A stretch of DNA of 64,000 nucleotides, taken from Streptomyces sp. VRA16 Mangrove soil. GTDB lineage: Bacteria > Actinomycetota > Actinomycetes > Streptomycetales > Streptomycetaceae. The stretch spans positions 124,001 through 188,000 of the forward strand of contig NZ_JAFVLN010000001.1 of the NCBI RefSeq assembly GCF_017377775.1, given 5' to 3'. This document shows positions 24,904 through 35,462 of the stretch, piece by piece (within the stretch, counting starts at the first letter, position 1; each line of letters begins with the position of its first letter). A model generated the notes under the pieces. That model made no database searches and was not told the DNA's origin. It saw nothing but the letters and a program-made list of their open reading frames with translations. Both the position numbers and the translations under genes were made by a program.

Positions 24904-27900
24904 TCAGCCCCGCCGCAGCCGCACCGTGCAGAGCTGGAAGGGGCGCAGGGCGAACGTCAGGTTCGCGGCGTCCGGCTCGGGGGCGGCGACCGGGCGTTCC
25001 AGGAGATCGCAGCGGACGGCTGTCGCCGCCTTGAATCCAGGGCTCAGGAGCACGGTGGCGCGGCCGCCCTCGGCCTCGTAGAAGCGGACCACGACGTCGC
25101 CCGAGCCGTCGTCGGCGAGCTTGACCGCGCTGAGGACGACCGACTCCTGATCGACGGTCACCAGCGGGGCCACCGCGTCCTGGGAGGTGCCCGCCACCAC
25201 CCGCTCCGGCAGCGACAGCGCCGCGCCCTCACGCACCGCGTCGCCGATCTGCGCGCCGGGAACCAGAGCGTGCCGGAAGCGGTGGATGCCCTGGTCCGTC
25301 TCCGGGTCGGGGAAGCGCGGGGCACGCAGCAGGGACGCGCGTACCGTCGTGGTGGTGCCCTGGGTCTCGGGGGCCTCGCGCACCGTGCGCGTCACGTCGT
25401 GGCCGTACGTGGACGCGGTGACCAGGGCGACGCCCCAGCCGGGCTCCGCCACGTGCACGAAGCGGTGGTTGCAGGCCTCGAAGCGGGCCGCCTCCCAGCT
25501 CGTGTTGGTGTGCGTGGGCCGGTGGACGTGCCCGAACTGGGTCTCCGACGCATACCGTTCGGCGTGCACGTCGAGGGGGAACGCCAGTTTCAGGAACTTC
25601 TCCGTCTCGTGCCACTCCACCTCGGTCCCGATGTCGAGGCGCCCGGAGCCGGGGGAGAGCGTGAAGGTCTGCACCACCGTGGACGCGCCGAAGGAGCGGG
25701 TGACCCGCACCCCGTCGGCGGTCGCGGTGAGCACGTCGACGCCGGTGAGATCGGTGGCGGTGTTCCGGTAGAACTGGTCGACGTCCCAGGCGTCCCACTT
25801 GTTCGGCAGGTCCGGGTGGAGCTGGAGCAGACCCGCGGGACGGCCCGGTACGAGGGTCTCGCGGCCGCTCGCCAGATGCACCAGCGAGACGATCAGACCG
25901 CGGTCGTCGATCTCGGCCCGCAGGGTCGCGTTGTCCAGGACGAAGCCGCCGCCGTCACGGGCCACGACCCTCGTGGGCGGCTCCGTGGCCGCGCCGGGGA
26001 CCGCCGCGCCGAGCGCGGGAACCGCGCCGCGGCGGTGCGGAGCCGAGTTGAAGCGCAGGACGCCCGTGCCCCGCCCGGCCAGCGCCCGCTGCGCCGCGTC
26101 GATGATGCCTTCGAGCTCTGCCGTGACCTTCGCGTACGTGGCGCGCGCCTCCCGGTGCACCCAGGCGATCGACGAGCCCGGCAGGATGTCGTGGAACTGA
26201 TGCAGCAGCACCGTCTTCCACAGCCGGTCCAACTCCGCGTAGGGATAGGCGAATCCGCAGCGCACGGCTGCCGTCGACGCCCACAGCTCGGCCTCGTGGA
26301 GCAGGTGCTCGCAGCGCCGGTTGCCCTGCTTCGTCTGTGCCTGGCTCGTCAGGGTCGCCCGGTGCAACTCCAGATACAGCTCGCCGACCCACACCGGGGG
26401 CTCGGCGTACTCGGCCTCCGCCTTTTCGAAGAACGCCGCGGGGGCCTCCCACTCCACGGCCGGTGAACCGTCGAGCGAGCGCAGGCGCTTGGCGCGCGCC
26501 ACCATCTCGCGGGTGGTGCCGCCCCCGCCGTCGCCGAACCCGGTCGGTGCGAGCGAGTGCGCCGCGCGGCCCTTCTCCTTGAAGTTCCTTTCCGCGTGGG
26601 CGAGTTCACGGCCCTCCAGTGCGCAGTTGTACGTGTCGACCGGCGGGAAGTGGGTGAGGACCCGGCTGCCGTCGATGCCCTCCCACCGGAACGTGTGGTG
26701 CGGGAAGGTGTTCGTCTGCGACCAGGAGATCTTCTGCGTCAGCAGCCACTTGGACCCGGCCTCGCGGATGATCTGCGGAAGTCCGGCCGCGAAGCCGAAG
26801 GTGTCGGGCAGCCACACCTCCTCGTTCTCGATCCCGAACTCCTCCAGGAAGAACCTCTTGCCGTGCACGAACTGGCGGGCCATCGCCTCCGAGCCCGGCA
26901 TGTTCGTGTCCGACTCCACCCACATGCCGCCCGTCGGCACGAACCGCCCGTCCGCGACCGCCTTCTTCACCTTCGTGTAGACCTCGGGCCGGTGCTCCTT
27001 GATCCAGGCCAGCTGCTGCGCCTGCGACATGGCGAAGATGAACTCCGGCTCGGCGTCCAGCAGGTGCACCATGTTCGACGCGGTGCGGGCCACCTTGCGG
27101 ACCGTCTCACGCAGCGGCCACAGCCATGCCGAGTCGATGTGCGCGTGACCGACCGCGCTGATCCGGTGCGCCGAGGGCCCCGCGGGAACGGCGAGTGCCG
27201 GCGCCAGCGCGTCGCGTGCCGCCTGCGCGGTGCTGTTCACATCGCCGAGGTCCACGGCGTCGAGCGCCGTCTCCACCGCGCGCAGGATCTCCCAGCGGCG
27301 GGCGCGGTCCGGCGGCAGCTCCGCCATCAGCTGGCCGAGTACCTCCAGATCGTGCACCAGGTCCCACACCGTCTCGTCGAAGACGGCCAGTTCGACCCGG
27401 CCCAGCGTGTAGATCGGTTCGCTGCCGGCGGTGTCCTTGTCGCCCAGCCATGTGGGCCTGAACGCGCGGGAGTTGAAGAACCCGGGGTTCGACGCCGCCT
27501 CCACGCGCAGCTCCACCGGCTCCCCTCCGCCGACCGGGGCGCCGATCCGCACCCAGTGGTTGCGCGGGTGCAGCCCCTTGATCGGCGTCCCGTCCGGCGC
27601 GTGGACGAGGCCCTCGCACTGGAATCCGGGCCCGCCCTGTCCGTCGAAGCCCAGGTCGATGAGCGCCTCCACCGTCCGCCCCGCCCACTCCTCGGGAACG
27701 GTGCCCGTCACGGTGAACCAGCTGGTGCCCCAGGGCCGCCCCCATCGGGTGCCCTCGGCGATGGGCCGGGGAACCGCGGCGAGTCCCTCGGCGACCGGCA
27801 CCGGTTCGTCCGGCGCGTGCCACACCCTCACCTCCAGGGGAACGCTCAGCGGATACACGGCGGGCCTGATGCGCTCCTCCAGCACACGCCGGAGTCGGTC

Positions 27901-27927
27901 CTCGACGAGCGAGCGGTCGTCATGCAT
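24904..27927 (-). CDS. alpha-mannosidase, GH38
   Basis: A 1,007-residue cytoplasmic alpha-mannosidase, normal family length. An N-terminal beta domain (about 1-240) is followed by the zinc-binding barrel: VGHAHIDSAWLWPLRETVRK (His and Asp ligands), the nucleophile Asp in EVWLPDTFGFAAGLPQIIRE, and HQFHDILPGSSIAWVHREA (ligand His). The C-terminal beta domains run from about 640 and include the FKAATAVRCDLLERP segment. It lies 49 bases downstream of a family-5 binding protein on the same strand, so a mannose-containing oligosaccharide may be the transported substrate. The ATG at 27927 has a weak ribosome-binding site. Confidence 0.93.
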   Translation of the reverse strand: MHDDRSLVEDRLRRVLEERIRPAVYPLSVPLEVRVWHAPDEPVPVAEGLAAVPRPIAEGTRWGRPWGTSWFTVTGTVPEEWAGRTVEALIDLGFDGQGGPGFQCEGLVHAPDGTPIKGLHPRNHWVRIGAPVGGGEPVELRVEAASNPGFFNSRAFRPTWLGDKDTAGSEPIYTLGRVELAVFDETVWDLVHDLEVLGQLMAELPPDRARRWEILRAVETALDAVDLGDVNSTAQAARDALAPALAVPAGPSAHRISAVGHAHIDSAWLWPLRETVRKVARTASNMVHLLDAEPEFIFAMSQAQQLAWIKEHRPEVYTKVKKAVADGRFVPTGGMWVESDTNMPGSEAMARQFVHGKRFFLEEFGIENEEVWLPDTFGFAAGLPQIIREAGSKWLLTQKISWSQTNTFPHHTFRWEGIDGSRVLTHFPPVDTYNCALEGRELAHAERNFKEKGRAAHSLAPTGFGDGGGGTTREMVARAKRLRSLDGSPAVEWEAPAAFFEKAEAEYAEPPVWVGELYLELHRATLTSQAQTKQGNRRCEHLLHEAELWASTAAVRCGFAYPYAELDRLWKTVLLHQFHDILPGSSIAWVHREARATYAKVTAELEGIIDAAQRALAGRGTGVLRFNSAPHRRGAVPALGAAVPGAATEPPTRVVARDGGGFVLDNATLRAEIDDRGLIVSLVHLASGRETLVPGRPAGLLQLHPDLPNKWDAWDVDQFYRNTATDLTGVDVLTATADGVRVTRSFGASTVVQTFTLSPGSGRLDIGTEVEWHETEKFLKLAFPLDVHAERYASETQFGHVHRPTHTNTSWEAARFEACNHRFVHVAEPGWGVALVTASTYGHDVTRTVREAPETQGTTTTVRASLLRAPRFPDPETDQGIHRFRHALVPGAQIGDAVREGAALSLPERVVAGTSQDAVAPLVTVDQESVVLSAVKLADDGSGDVVVRFYEAEGGRATVLLSPGFKAATAVRCDLLERPVAAPEPDAANLTFALRPFQLCTVRLRRG

Positions 27928-27976
27928 GGGCGGTGAATCTCCTGAGGTGCGAAAGGAAGGGGGCCGGGGCGGGTGT

Positions 27977-29572
27977 TCAGTGGTCGATCGTCGACCGCAC
28001 GGGGTTGATGTCCGCGTACGGAGAGTCCAGCGGGTGGACGTCGGGGGAGTGCAGATAGATCGTGCGCGTGTGGGAGATCGGCACGGTCGGCATGTCCTCG
28101 GCGATCAGGTCCTCGATCTGTTGGTAGGCGCGCGTCGCCTTCGCCGGGTCGGCGATCGCGTTGGCCTGTTCCAGGCGCCGGTCGACCTCGGGGTTGTCGT
28201 AGCCCGTGGAGTTGAAGTCGCCGTACGAGGCGAAGACCGGGGTGAGGTAGTCCTCCAGGGACGGGTAGTCGTGGCCCCAGCCCGAGGACCGTACGCCGTC
28301 CAGCTGGTGCTTGGCCTGCAGGGCGCTGATGTCGCTGCCGGGCTTGCCGACGTACTGGATCTTCAGGCCGAGGTTCTGCCGCCACATGTTGCCGAGCGCC
28401 TCGGCGAAGACCTGGTCGCCGGGGTTGTCACTGGCGTAGTAGATCTTCAGCTTGCCGGGGAAGCCGCCGGCCTCGCTCAGCAGCTTCTTCGCCCGCGTCA
28501 CGTCCAGCGTGCAGGCGGTGCAGGTGTTCTCGCGATGGCCGTCCAGAGTCGGCGCGGTGAAGGACGTGGCCGGAAACGCGCCCGGCTTCAGCTTGACCAG
28601 GGCGTCCCGGTCGAGGGCGAGTGACAGCGCCCGCCGCACCTTGGGGCTCTTGAACCCCGGTGTGTTCACGGGGAGTTCGAGGTAGCTGAGGTTCGGCGCG
28701 GCCTTGCCCTGGCTCCACTTGCCGGGCGCGTCCGTCTTGTACGCGTCGATCTTCGAGGAGGGCAGCGCGGCGTAGTCCAGGTTGCCGGCGAGGAACTCGT
28801 TGTAAGCGGTCTCCGGATTGGAGAAGAAGCGGTAGACGAGCCGGTCCGCGTCGGGCGCGTCGTCGCCCGCGTAGTCCTTGTTGCGGACCATGCGGACGGG
28901 CTGACCCGCCTTCCACGCCCCGTCGAGCTTGTACGGTCCGTAGCCGATGGGCTTGTGGCTGTACGCGTCCGGGTCCTTCAGCGTCTCGGCGGACAGGGCG
29001 GCCAGGCCGTAGTAGCTCAGGGTCGTCGGGTACGGCGAGAAAGGTGCCTTGAGCGTGACGGTGAAGGTGAGGTCGTCGACCACCTTCAGACCGGACAACG
29101 TTGTCGCCTTGGGCTTCCCCTTCGCCGGGTTCAGATCCTCGTACCCCTTCACCCGCTGGAAGAAGCCGTTGTTGAGGTATCCGTGGGGCCCGTAGGCCGT
29201 GTAGTTCCAGGTGTCGACGAAGGACTTCGCCGTCAGCTTCTCGCCGTTGGTGAACGTCCAGCCGGGCTTGATCTTGATGGTCCAGGTCTTGGCGTCCTGG
29301 GAAGTGACGGACTCCGCGACGACGTTGACCAGCTTGCCGGTCTTGGGATCCACCCGGGTCAGCGGCGCCCACATGGCGAAGGCCAGTTGGATGTTGGACG
29401 AGCCGTTGTCCTTCTCCGGGTTGATGGCCGCGATCTCCGTGCCGGTGGCCACCGTGAGGGTCCGCCCGGACGCGTCGTCGCCCTTGTTGTCCGAGCTGCC
29501 GCCGCATCCGGCCAGGGTGACCGCGAGGGCGGCAACGGCCGCGCCGGCGGCGGCTCTTCGTGTCCGGGCCAT
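27977..29572 (-). CDS. ABC transporter substrate-binding lipoprotein, family 5
   Basis: A 531-residue SBP_bac_5 protein. Signal peptide ends LAGCGG, so Cys22 is lipidated. The mature protein shows the WAPLTRVDPKTGKLVNVVAE start, WTFTNGEKLTAKSFVDTWNY, TLKAPFSPYP, RRALSLALDRDALV and GWGHDYPSLEDYL, plus a CTAC pair likely to form a disulphide. Family-5 proteins bind peptides, nickel or, in some bacteria, oligosaccharides. It is 49 bases upstream of the GH38 gene and has no permease on its own strand; it presumably uses the DppBCDF-type system encoded by the divergent operon. Two stretches of about 130 bp are nearly identical in DNA to its paralogue at 29878-31476. Confidence 0.92.
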   Translation of the reverse strand: MARTRRAAAGAAVAALAVTLAGCGGSSDNKGDDASGRTLTVATGTEIAAINPEKDNGSSNIQLAFAMWAPLTRVDPKTGKLVNVVAESVTSQDAKTWTIKIKPGWTFTNGEKLTAKSFVDTWNYTAYGPHGYLNNGFFQRVKGYEDLNPAKGKPKATTLSGLKVVDDLTFTVTLKAPFSPYPTTLSYYGLAALSAETLKDPDAYSHKPIGYGPYKLDGAWKAGQPVRMVRNKDYAGDDAPDADRLVYRFFSNPETAYNEFLAGNLDYAALPSSKIDAYKTDAPGKWSQGKAAPNLSYLELPVNTPGFKSPKVRRALSLALDRDALVKLKPGAFPATSFTAPTLDGHRENTCTACTLDVTRAKKLLSEAGGFPGKLKIYYASDNPGDQVFAEALGNMWRQNLGLKIQYVGKPGSDISALQAKHQLDGVRSSGWGHDYPSLEDYLTPVFASYGDFNSTGYDNPEVDRRLEQANAIADPAKATRAYQQIEDLIAEDMPTVPISHTRTIYLHSPDVHPLDSPYADINPVRSTIDH

Positions 29573-29635
29573 GGGAACTCCCGTGAGTACGGCCGGAATC
29601 AGTGCGATCCGGCGTGTCTGAACTGTCGGGCCGGG

Positions 29636-29665
29636 ACGCTAGGAACGCGGCCGTCCGCGCGGCAA
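29636..29665 (-). promoter_or_regulatory. promoter of the leftward binding-protein/mannosidase unit
   Basis: On the minus strand TTGCCG (29660-29665), 18-base spacer, TAGCGT (29636-29641). It lies 64 bases upstream of the ATG at 29572 and agrees with the Streptomyces sigma-HrdB consensus. Confidence 0.5.
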
Positions 29666-29766
29666 GTCCCGTATGCCGAACGTCCATTCAAAGTCCATCC
29701 GGGCCGCGTACGGGATGCGCAATGGGCGCCGGATGGATGTCGGATGGAGGCCGTGCGAGCCCTCCC

Positions 29767-29795
29767 TTGACGCCCACTCGGCCCCTTCCTACTGT
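29767..29795 (+). promoter_or_regulatory. promoter of the rightward SBP-dppBCDF operon
   Basis: TTGACG at 29767-29772, a 17-base spacer and TACTGT at 29790-29795, a strong HrdB-type match, 82 bases before the ATG at 29878. Between the two promoters a 9-base inverted repeat (TCCATCCGG 29694-29702, CCGGATGGA 29729-29737) could bind a shared regulator. Confidence 0.6.
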
Positions 29796-29877
29796 CGCGC
29801 CCCAACCGACCGGCACGTCCGGGCTGGTCACGGCGGTTTCCGTCGCGATCGGTCCGGCCTCGACTGCGGGAGAACCC

Positions 29878-31476
29878 ATGGCCCGGACAAGAAGAATCGC
29901 CACGGCGGCGACCGGCACAGCGGTGGCGGTCGTACTCGCCGGCTGCAGTGGATCGGGCGGCGACGACGGCGCGGGCAAGGACGGCGTCCGCTCGCTGACC
30001 ATCGCGACCGCGGCCGAGATCCCGCTCCTCAACCCCTCGAACGACAACGGCACGACCGGAATCCAGATCGAATCCGCTCTCTGGGCGCCGCTGACCCGCG
30101 TCGACGCGAAGACCGGGAAGCTGGTCAATGTCGTCGCGGAGTCCGTCACTTCTCAGGACGCCAAGACCTGGACCATCAAGATCAAGCCCGGCTGGACGTT
30201 CACCAACGGCGAGAAGCTGACGGCGAAGTCCTTCGTCGACACCTGGAACTACACGGCGCTGGGCGAGCACGGGTTCGCGAACAACGGCGCCTTCCAGCGG
30301 GTGAAGGGGTACGAGGATCTGAACCCGGCGAAGGGGAAGCCGAAGGCGACAACGTTGTCCGGTCTGAAGGTGGTCGACGACCTCACCTTCACGGTCACGC
30401 TCAAGGCACCTTTCTCGCCGTACCCGACAACGCTCAGCTATCTCGGCGTCAGCGCCCTGTCCGCCGAGACGCTGAAAAACCCCGACCGGTACAAGCACAA
30501 CCCGATCGGCTACGGCGCCTACAAGCTCGACGGCGAGTGGAAGGCCGGGCAGCCGGTACGCCTGACGCGGAACAAGGACTACCAGGGCAAGGACGCTCCG
30601 GAGGCCGACCGCATCACGTTCCGCTTCTTCTCCAATCCGGAGACCGCCTACAACGAGTTCCTCGCCGGCAACGTCGACTACGCGGCCGTGCCCTCCTCGA
30701 AGATCGACGCGTACAAGACGGACGCGCCCGGCAAGTGGAGCCAGGCGAAAGCCGCGGGCAACCTCTCGTACCTCAATCTGCCGGTGACGCTGAAGCCGTA
30801 CGGCGACACCCGGATCCGCCGTGCGCTGTCGCTCGCCCTGGACCGGGAGTCCCTCGCCAAGCTGAAGCCCGGCAACTTCCCGGCGACCTCGTTCACCGCG
30901 CCCAGCATCGAAGGACACCGCGAGAACACCTGCACGGCCTGCACCCAGGACGTGGCCGAGGCGAAGAAGCTGCTGAGCGAGGCCGGCGGCTTCCCCGGCA
31001 AGCTGCGCCTCTTCTTCGCCAGCGACAATCCCGGCGAGCAGGTGTACGCCGAGGCGCTCGGCAACATGTGGCGGCAGAAGCTGGGCCTGAAGATCCAGTA
31101 CGTCGGCAAGCCCGGCGCCGAGATCGGTCCGCTCGCCAATGAGGGCAAGCTCGACGGTATCCGCATCATGGGATGGGGCCACGACTACCCGTCCCTGGAG
31201 GACTACCTCACGCCGCTGTTCGCCTCCTACGGCGATGTCAACACCGGCCGCTACAAGGACGCGAAGGTCGACTCGATGCTCGCCTCGGCCAATGCCGAGG
31301 TCGACCAGGCCAAGGCGACGAAGGACTACCAGGCGATCGAGGACCGCATCGACCGGCAGATGCCGGTCGTGCCGCTCGCCCACTCGCGGGACGTGTACCT
31401 CCACGCCGACGGCGTCGAACCCCTCAACACGCGCTACACGAGCGTGGACCCCGTCCGGTCGACCTTCGGCGAATGA
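29878..31476 (+). CDS. ABC transporter substrate-binding lipoprotein, family 5 (paralogue)
   Basis: A 532-residue SBP_bac_5 lipoprotein with lipobox LAGCSG. Same architecture as the divergent protein at 27977-29572, including ENTCTACTQDV, WGHDYPSLEDYL and the C-terminal VDPVRSTFGE. Two DNA tracts (30130-30257 and 30291-30428) are about 99% identical to the inverse of 29196-29323 and 29025-29162, while flanking parts have diverged clearly even in protein sequence. It heads an operon with two permeases and two ATPases. Two receptors with different pockets probably feed one transporter. Confidence 0.93.
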   Translation: MARTRRIATAATGTAVAVVLAGCSGSGGDDGAGKDGVRSLTIATAAEIPLLNPSNDNGTTGIQIESALWAPLTRVDAKTGKLVNVVAESVTSQDAKTWTIKIKPGWTFTNGEKLTAKSFVDTWNYTALGEHGFANNGAFQRVKGYEDLNPAKGKPKATTLSGLKVVDDLTFTVTLKAPFSPYPTTLSYLGVSALSAETLKNPDRYKHNPIGYGAYKLDGEWKAGQPVRLTRNKDYQGKDAPEADRITFRFFSNPETAYNEFLAGNVDYAAVPSSKIDAYKTDAPGKWSQAKAAGNLSYLNLPVTLKPYGDTRIRRALSLALDRESLAKLKPGNFPATSFTAPSIEGHRENTCTACTQDVAEAKKLLSEAGGFPGKLRLFFASDNPGEQVYAEALGNMWRQKLGLKIQYVGKPGAEIGPLANEGKLDGIRIMGWGHDYPSLEDYLTPLFASYGDVNTGRYKDAKVDSMLASANAEVDQAKATKDYQAIEDRIDRQMPVVPLAHSRDVYLHADGVEPLNTRYTSVDPVRSTFGE

Positions 31477-31522
31477 CCCCCCACTCATCCCGCTCATCCG
31501 GCAACCCCCGAAGGAGACAACG

Positions 31523-32449
31523 GTGTTGCGTTTCGCGCTCCGCCGCCTCCTGATCATGATCCCGATCGCGGTCGTCGTGACGTTCCTCGTCTACGCGATG
31601 GTCTTCGCCCTCCCCGGCGACCCGATCCGGGCCCTGTCAGGACAGAAACCCCTGGCCGAATCGGTCATCGCGGCCAAACGTGCCTACTACCACCTGGACG
31701 ATCCGCTGTTCGTCCAGTACCTGCACTTCATGGGCAACCTGCTCAAGGGCGACCTCGGGCAGACCTTCGACGGCCAGGACATCGGCGAACAGCTCGCGCT
31801 GCGCTGGCCGGTGACCCTCCAGCTCGGGCTCACCGCGCTCGCCATCCAGCTCGTCCTCGGGCTCGTCAGTGGCGTGTACGCGGGGTGGAAGCGGGACGGG
31901 ATCGTCGACCGGACGCTGCTCGCCGCCACCCTTGGGGTGCTCGCCGTGCCCGGTCTGGTCGCGATGTTCTTCGCGCAGTCGTTCTTCGCCGTCGAACTCG
32001 GCTGGTTCCCCGTCTCCGGCGCCACCGACGGCTGGCCCGGGAGCTATCTGCTCCCCGCCACCGTGCTGGGCGTCCTCGGCTTCGCCGGACTGGCCCGCGT
32101 GACCCGCACCAGCCTCGCCGAGGTCGCGAGCGCCGACTTCGTGCGCACCGCCCGCGCCAAGGGGCTCGCCCCCCAGCGCATTCTGTGGGGGCACGTGCTG
32201 CGCAACGCCATGCTCCCTGTGATCACGTACATCGGGCTCGACCTGGCCGGCATCCTCGGCGGCGCGATCATCACCGAGGGCATCTACAACCTGAACGGCA
32301 TCGGGCAGTTCATGTTCCGCTCCATCGCCATGAAGGAAGGCGGAGTGGTCGTCACGCTCTCCACCGTGCTGCTGCTCGGCTACATGCTCGTCAATCTGGT
32401 CGTCGACCTGCTCTACGGCCTTCTGGACCCGAGGGTGCGCCATGTCTGA
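31523..32449 (+). CDS. ABC transporter permease, DppB/OppB type
   Basis: A 308-residue permease with six membrane helices. It begins LRFALRRLLIMIPIAVVVTF, the standard DppB start, and contains VYAMVFALPGDPIRAL, GDLGQTFDGQ and the coupling loop DFVRTARAKGLAPQRILWGHVLRNAMLPV. Start GTG 31523 has an AAGGAGA site. It overlaps the next permease by eight bases, implying translational coupling. Confidence 0.93.
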   Translation: MLRFALRRLLIMIPIAVVVTFLVYAMVFALPGDPIRALSGQKPLAESVIAAKRAYYHLDDPLFVQYLHFMGNLLKGDLGQTFDGQDIGEQLALRWPVTLQLGLTALAIQLVLGLVSGVYAGWKRDGIVDRTLLAATLGVLAVPGLVAMFFAQSFFAVELGWFPVSGATDGWPGSYLLPATVLGVLGFAGLARVTRTSLAEVASADFVRTARAKGLAPQRILWGHVLRNAMLPVITYIGLDLAGILGGAIITEGIYNLNGIGQFMFRSIAMKEGGVVVTLSTVLLLGYMLVNLVVDLLYGLLDPRVRHV

Positions 32450-33335
32450 CACCGCTCTGGCGACCGCCGCCGAACTCGAACCCGTCGCCGCGGACGTCCC
32501 GCGCGGCGCCGCCGTCCTGCGCGACCTGCTGCGCAGGCCACGGTTCGTGCTCAGCGCCTTCGCCATTCTCGTCATCGCGCTGATGGCGGCCTTCCCCCGG
32601 CTGTTCACCGCCACCGACCCGACCGTCTGCGACCTGAAACTCTCCAAAGGGGCACCGTCGGCCGCGCACTGGTTCGGTTACGACATCCAGGGCTGCGACT
32701 ACTACGCCAACGTGATCTACGGAGCCCGGCCCTCGGTCCTGGTCAGCGTCTCGGTGTGCGTCGTCGGGTTCGTCGTCGCCTGCGTCCTCGGCATGCTCGC
32801 CGGATACTTCCCCGGCTTGGTCGACAACCTCGTCTCGCGCACCGCCGACGTGCTGTTCGCGCTGCCTGGGCTGGTCGCCATGATCGTGATCCTGCAGGCG
32901 TTCTCGTCCCGCTCGGTGTGGGCCATCGCCTTCGTGATCGTGCTGCTCGGCTGGCCCGCCGGGATGCGGCTCATGCGGTCGACCGTGCTGAGTGTGCGTA
33001 CGCGTGAGTACGTGCTGGCCGCCCGGGCACTGGGAGCAGGGGCCCCGCACATCCTGAGGGTGCACATCCTGCCCAACTCGGTGGCCCCGCTCCTTTCGCT
33101 GACCACGCTCACCGTGGGCGCCGCCGTCGGCACCGAGGCCGCGCTCACCTTCCTCGGCATCGGGCTCCAACCGCCCACCATTTCCTGGGGACTGCAGATC
33201 GCCATCGCCGCCTCCTACCGCGACGACGTGCATCTCTTTCTCTTCCCCGCCCTGTTCCTGACCGTCACCGTCATGGCCTTCATGATCATGGGTGACACGG
33301 TCCGGGACGCCCTCGACCCGAAACTGAAGAGGTGA
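32442..33335 (+). CDS. ABC transporter permease, DppC/OppC type
   Basis: A 297-residue permease: cytoplasmic N-terminal tail, membrane helix at about 36-56, then an extracytoplasmic loop with HWFGYDIQGCDYYANVIYGAR, a family signature, and the coupling loop REYVLAARALGAGAPHILRVHILPNS. The C-terminus MIMGDTVRDALDPKLKR is typical. It overlaps the dppB-like gene by eight bases and is followed three bases later by an ATPase gene. Confidence 0.93.
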   Translation: MSDTALATAAELEPVAADVPRGAAVLRDLLRRPRFVLSAFAILVIALMAAFPRLFTATDPTVCDLKLSKGAPSAAHWFGYDIQGCDYYANVIYGARPSVLVSVSVCVVGFVVACVLGMLAGYFPGLVDNLVSRTADVLFALPGLVAMIVILQAFSSRSVWAIAFVIVLLGWPAGMRLMRSTVLSVRTREYVLAARALGAGAPHILRVHILPNSVAPLLSLTTLTVGAAVGTEAALTFLGIGLQPPTISWGLQIAIAASYRDDVHLFLFPALFLTVTVMAFMIMGDTVRDALDPKLKR

Positions 33336-33338
33336 ACC

Positions 33339-34351
<1,013 letters not shown>

Positions 34352-34355
<4 letters not shown>

Positions 34356-35377
34356 CCGACCCAGCGAACGGCGATGTGATCCTCAGGGCCGAGGGCCTGG
34401 TGAAGCACTACGGGGGCGGCCCCACGCTGCCATGGCGCCGGGACGCGGCCGTGGTGCGCGCCGTCGACGGCGTCGACCTGGAACTGCGGCGTGGGCAGGC
34501 CCTCGGCATCGTGGGAGAGTCGGGCTGCGGCAAGTCGACACTGCTGCGGCTGCTGTGCGCGCTGGAACGGCCCACGGCCGGGCGGCTGCTCTTCGAGGGC
34601 GAGGAGGTGGACCGGATGCGTGGCGCCGCGCTCAAGCGGTGGCGGCGACGCGTTCAGGTCGTCTTCCAGGACCCCTACGCCTCGCTCAACCCTCGGCTGA
34701 CGGTGGGCGAGATCGTCGGGGAGGCCTTCGACGTCCACCCCGACGTGGTGCCCCGCGCCGGGCGCCGGGCCCGGATCGCCGAGCTCCTCGAACTGGTCGG
34801 CCTCGACGCCGGCCACGCCGACCGCTATCCGCACCAGTTCTCCGGCGGCCAGCGTCAGCGCATCGGCATCGCCCGCGGCCTCGCGCTCGGACCCGATGTG
34901 CTGCTGTGCGACGAACCGGTCTCCGCGCTCGACCTGTCCGTGCAGGCCCAGGTGGTCAACCTGCTGCTGAAACTGCGCCGTGAACTCGGCCTCGCGCTCG
35001 CCTTCGTCTCCCACGACCTCGGAGTGGTGCGGCACGTGTGCGACGACGTCACCGTGATGTACCTCGGCAAGGTCGCCGAACAGGCCCCGGCCGAGGCGCT
35101 CTACACCCGCCCCGGCCACCCCTACACCCAGGCGCTGCTCTCGGCCGAACCCTCCCTCGACCGCATCCGCACCCCGCACGCCCCGCGGCGCACCCGCATC
35201 GTGCTCGCCGGTGATCCCCCCTCACCGGCCGCGCCGCCCCCGGGCTGCCGCTTCCACACGCGCTGCCCGCGCGCCCAGGACCTGTGCCGTACGACGGAGC
35301 CGGCGCTGACCGTGCGGGACGGACGGGCCGGAGCCTGTCACTTCGGCGAGGCCGTGCTGGCCGAGGCCGGCGGTTGA
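34352..35377 (+). CDS. ABC transporter ATPase, DppF/OppF type
   Basis: A 341-residue ATPase: Walker [32 protein letters not shown], signature [15 protein letters not shown], Walker [22 protein letters not shown], and the C-terminal [14 protein letters not shown] cysteine cluster. It completes a full importer with the two permeases, DppD and the upstream binding protein. The operon ends here and faces the SARP gene; a weak hairpin at 35390-35426 (8-bp stem) is the only terminator candidate. Confidence 0.94.
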
Positions 35378-35462
35378 TGAGGTGAGGGCCGGTGCGGCGG
35401 TCGAGCCGTGCCCTGTCACCGCACCGACGCGGTGCTCGCCGAGGACGGCGGCCCAGGCGGTG

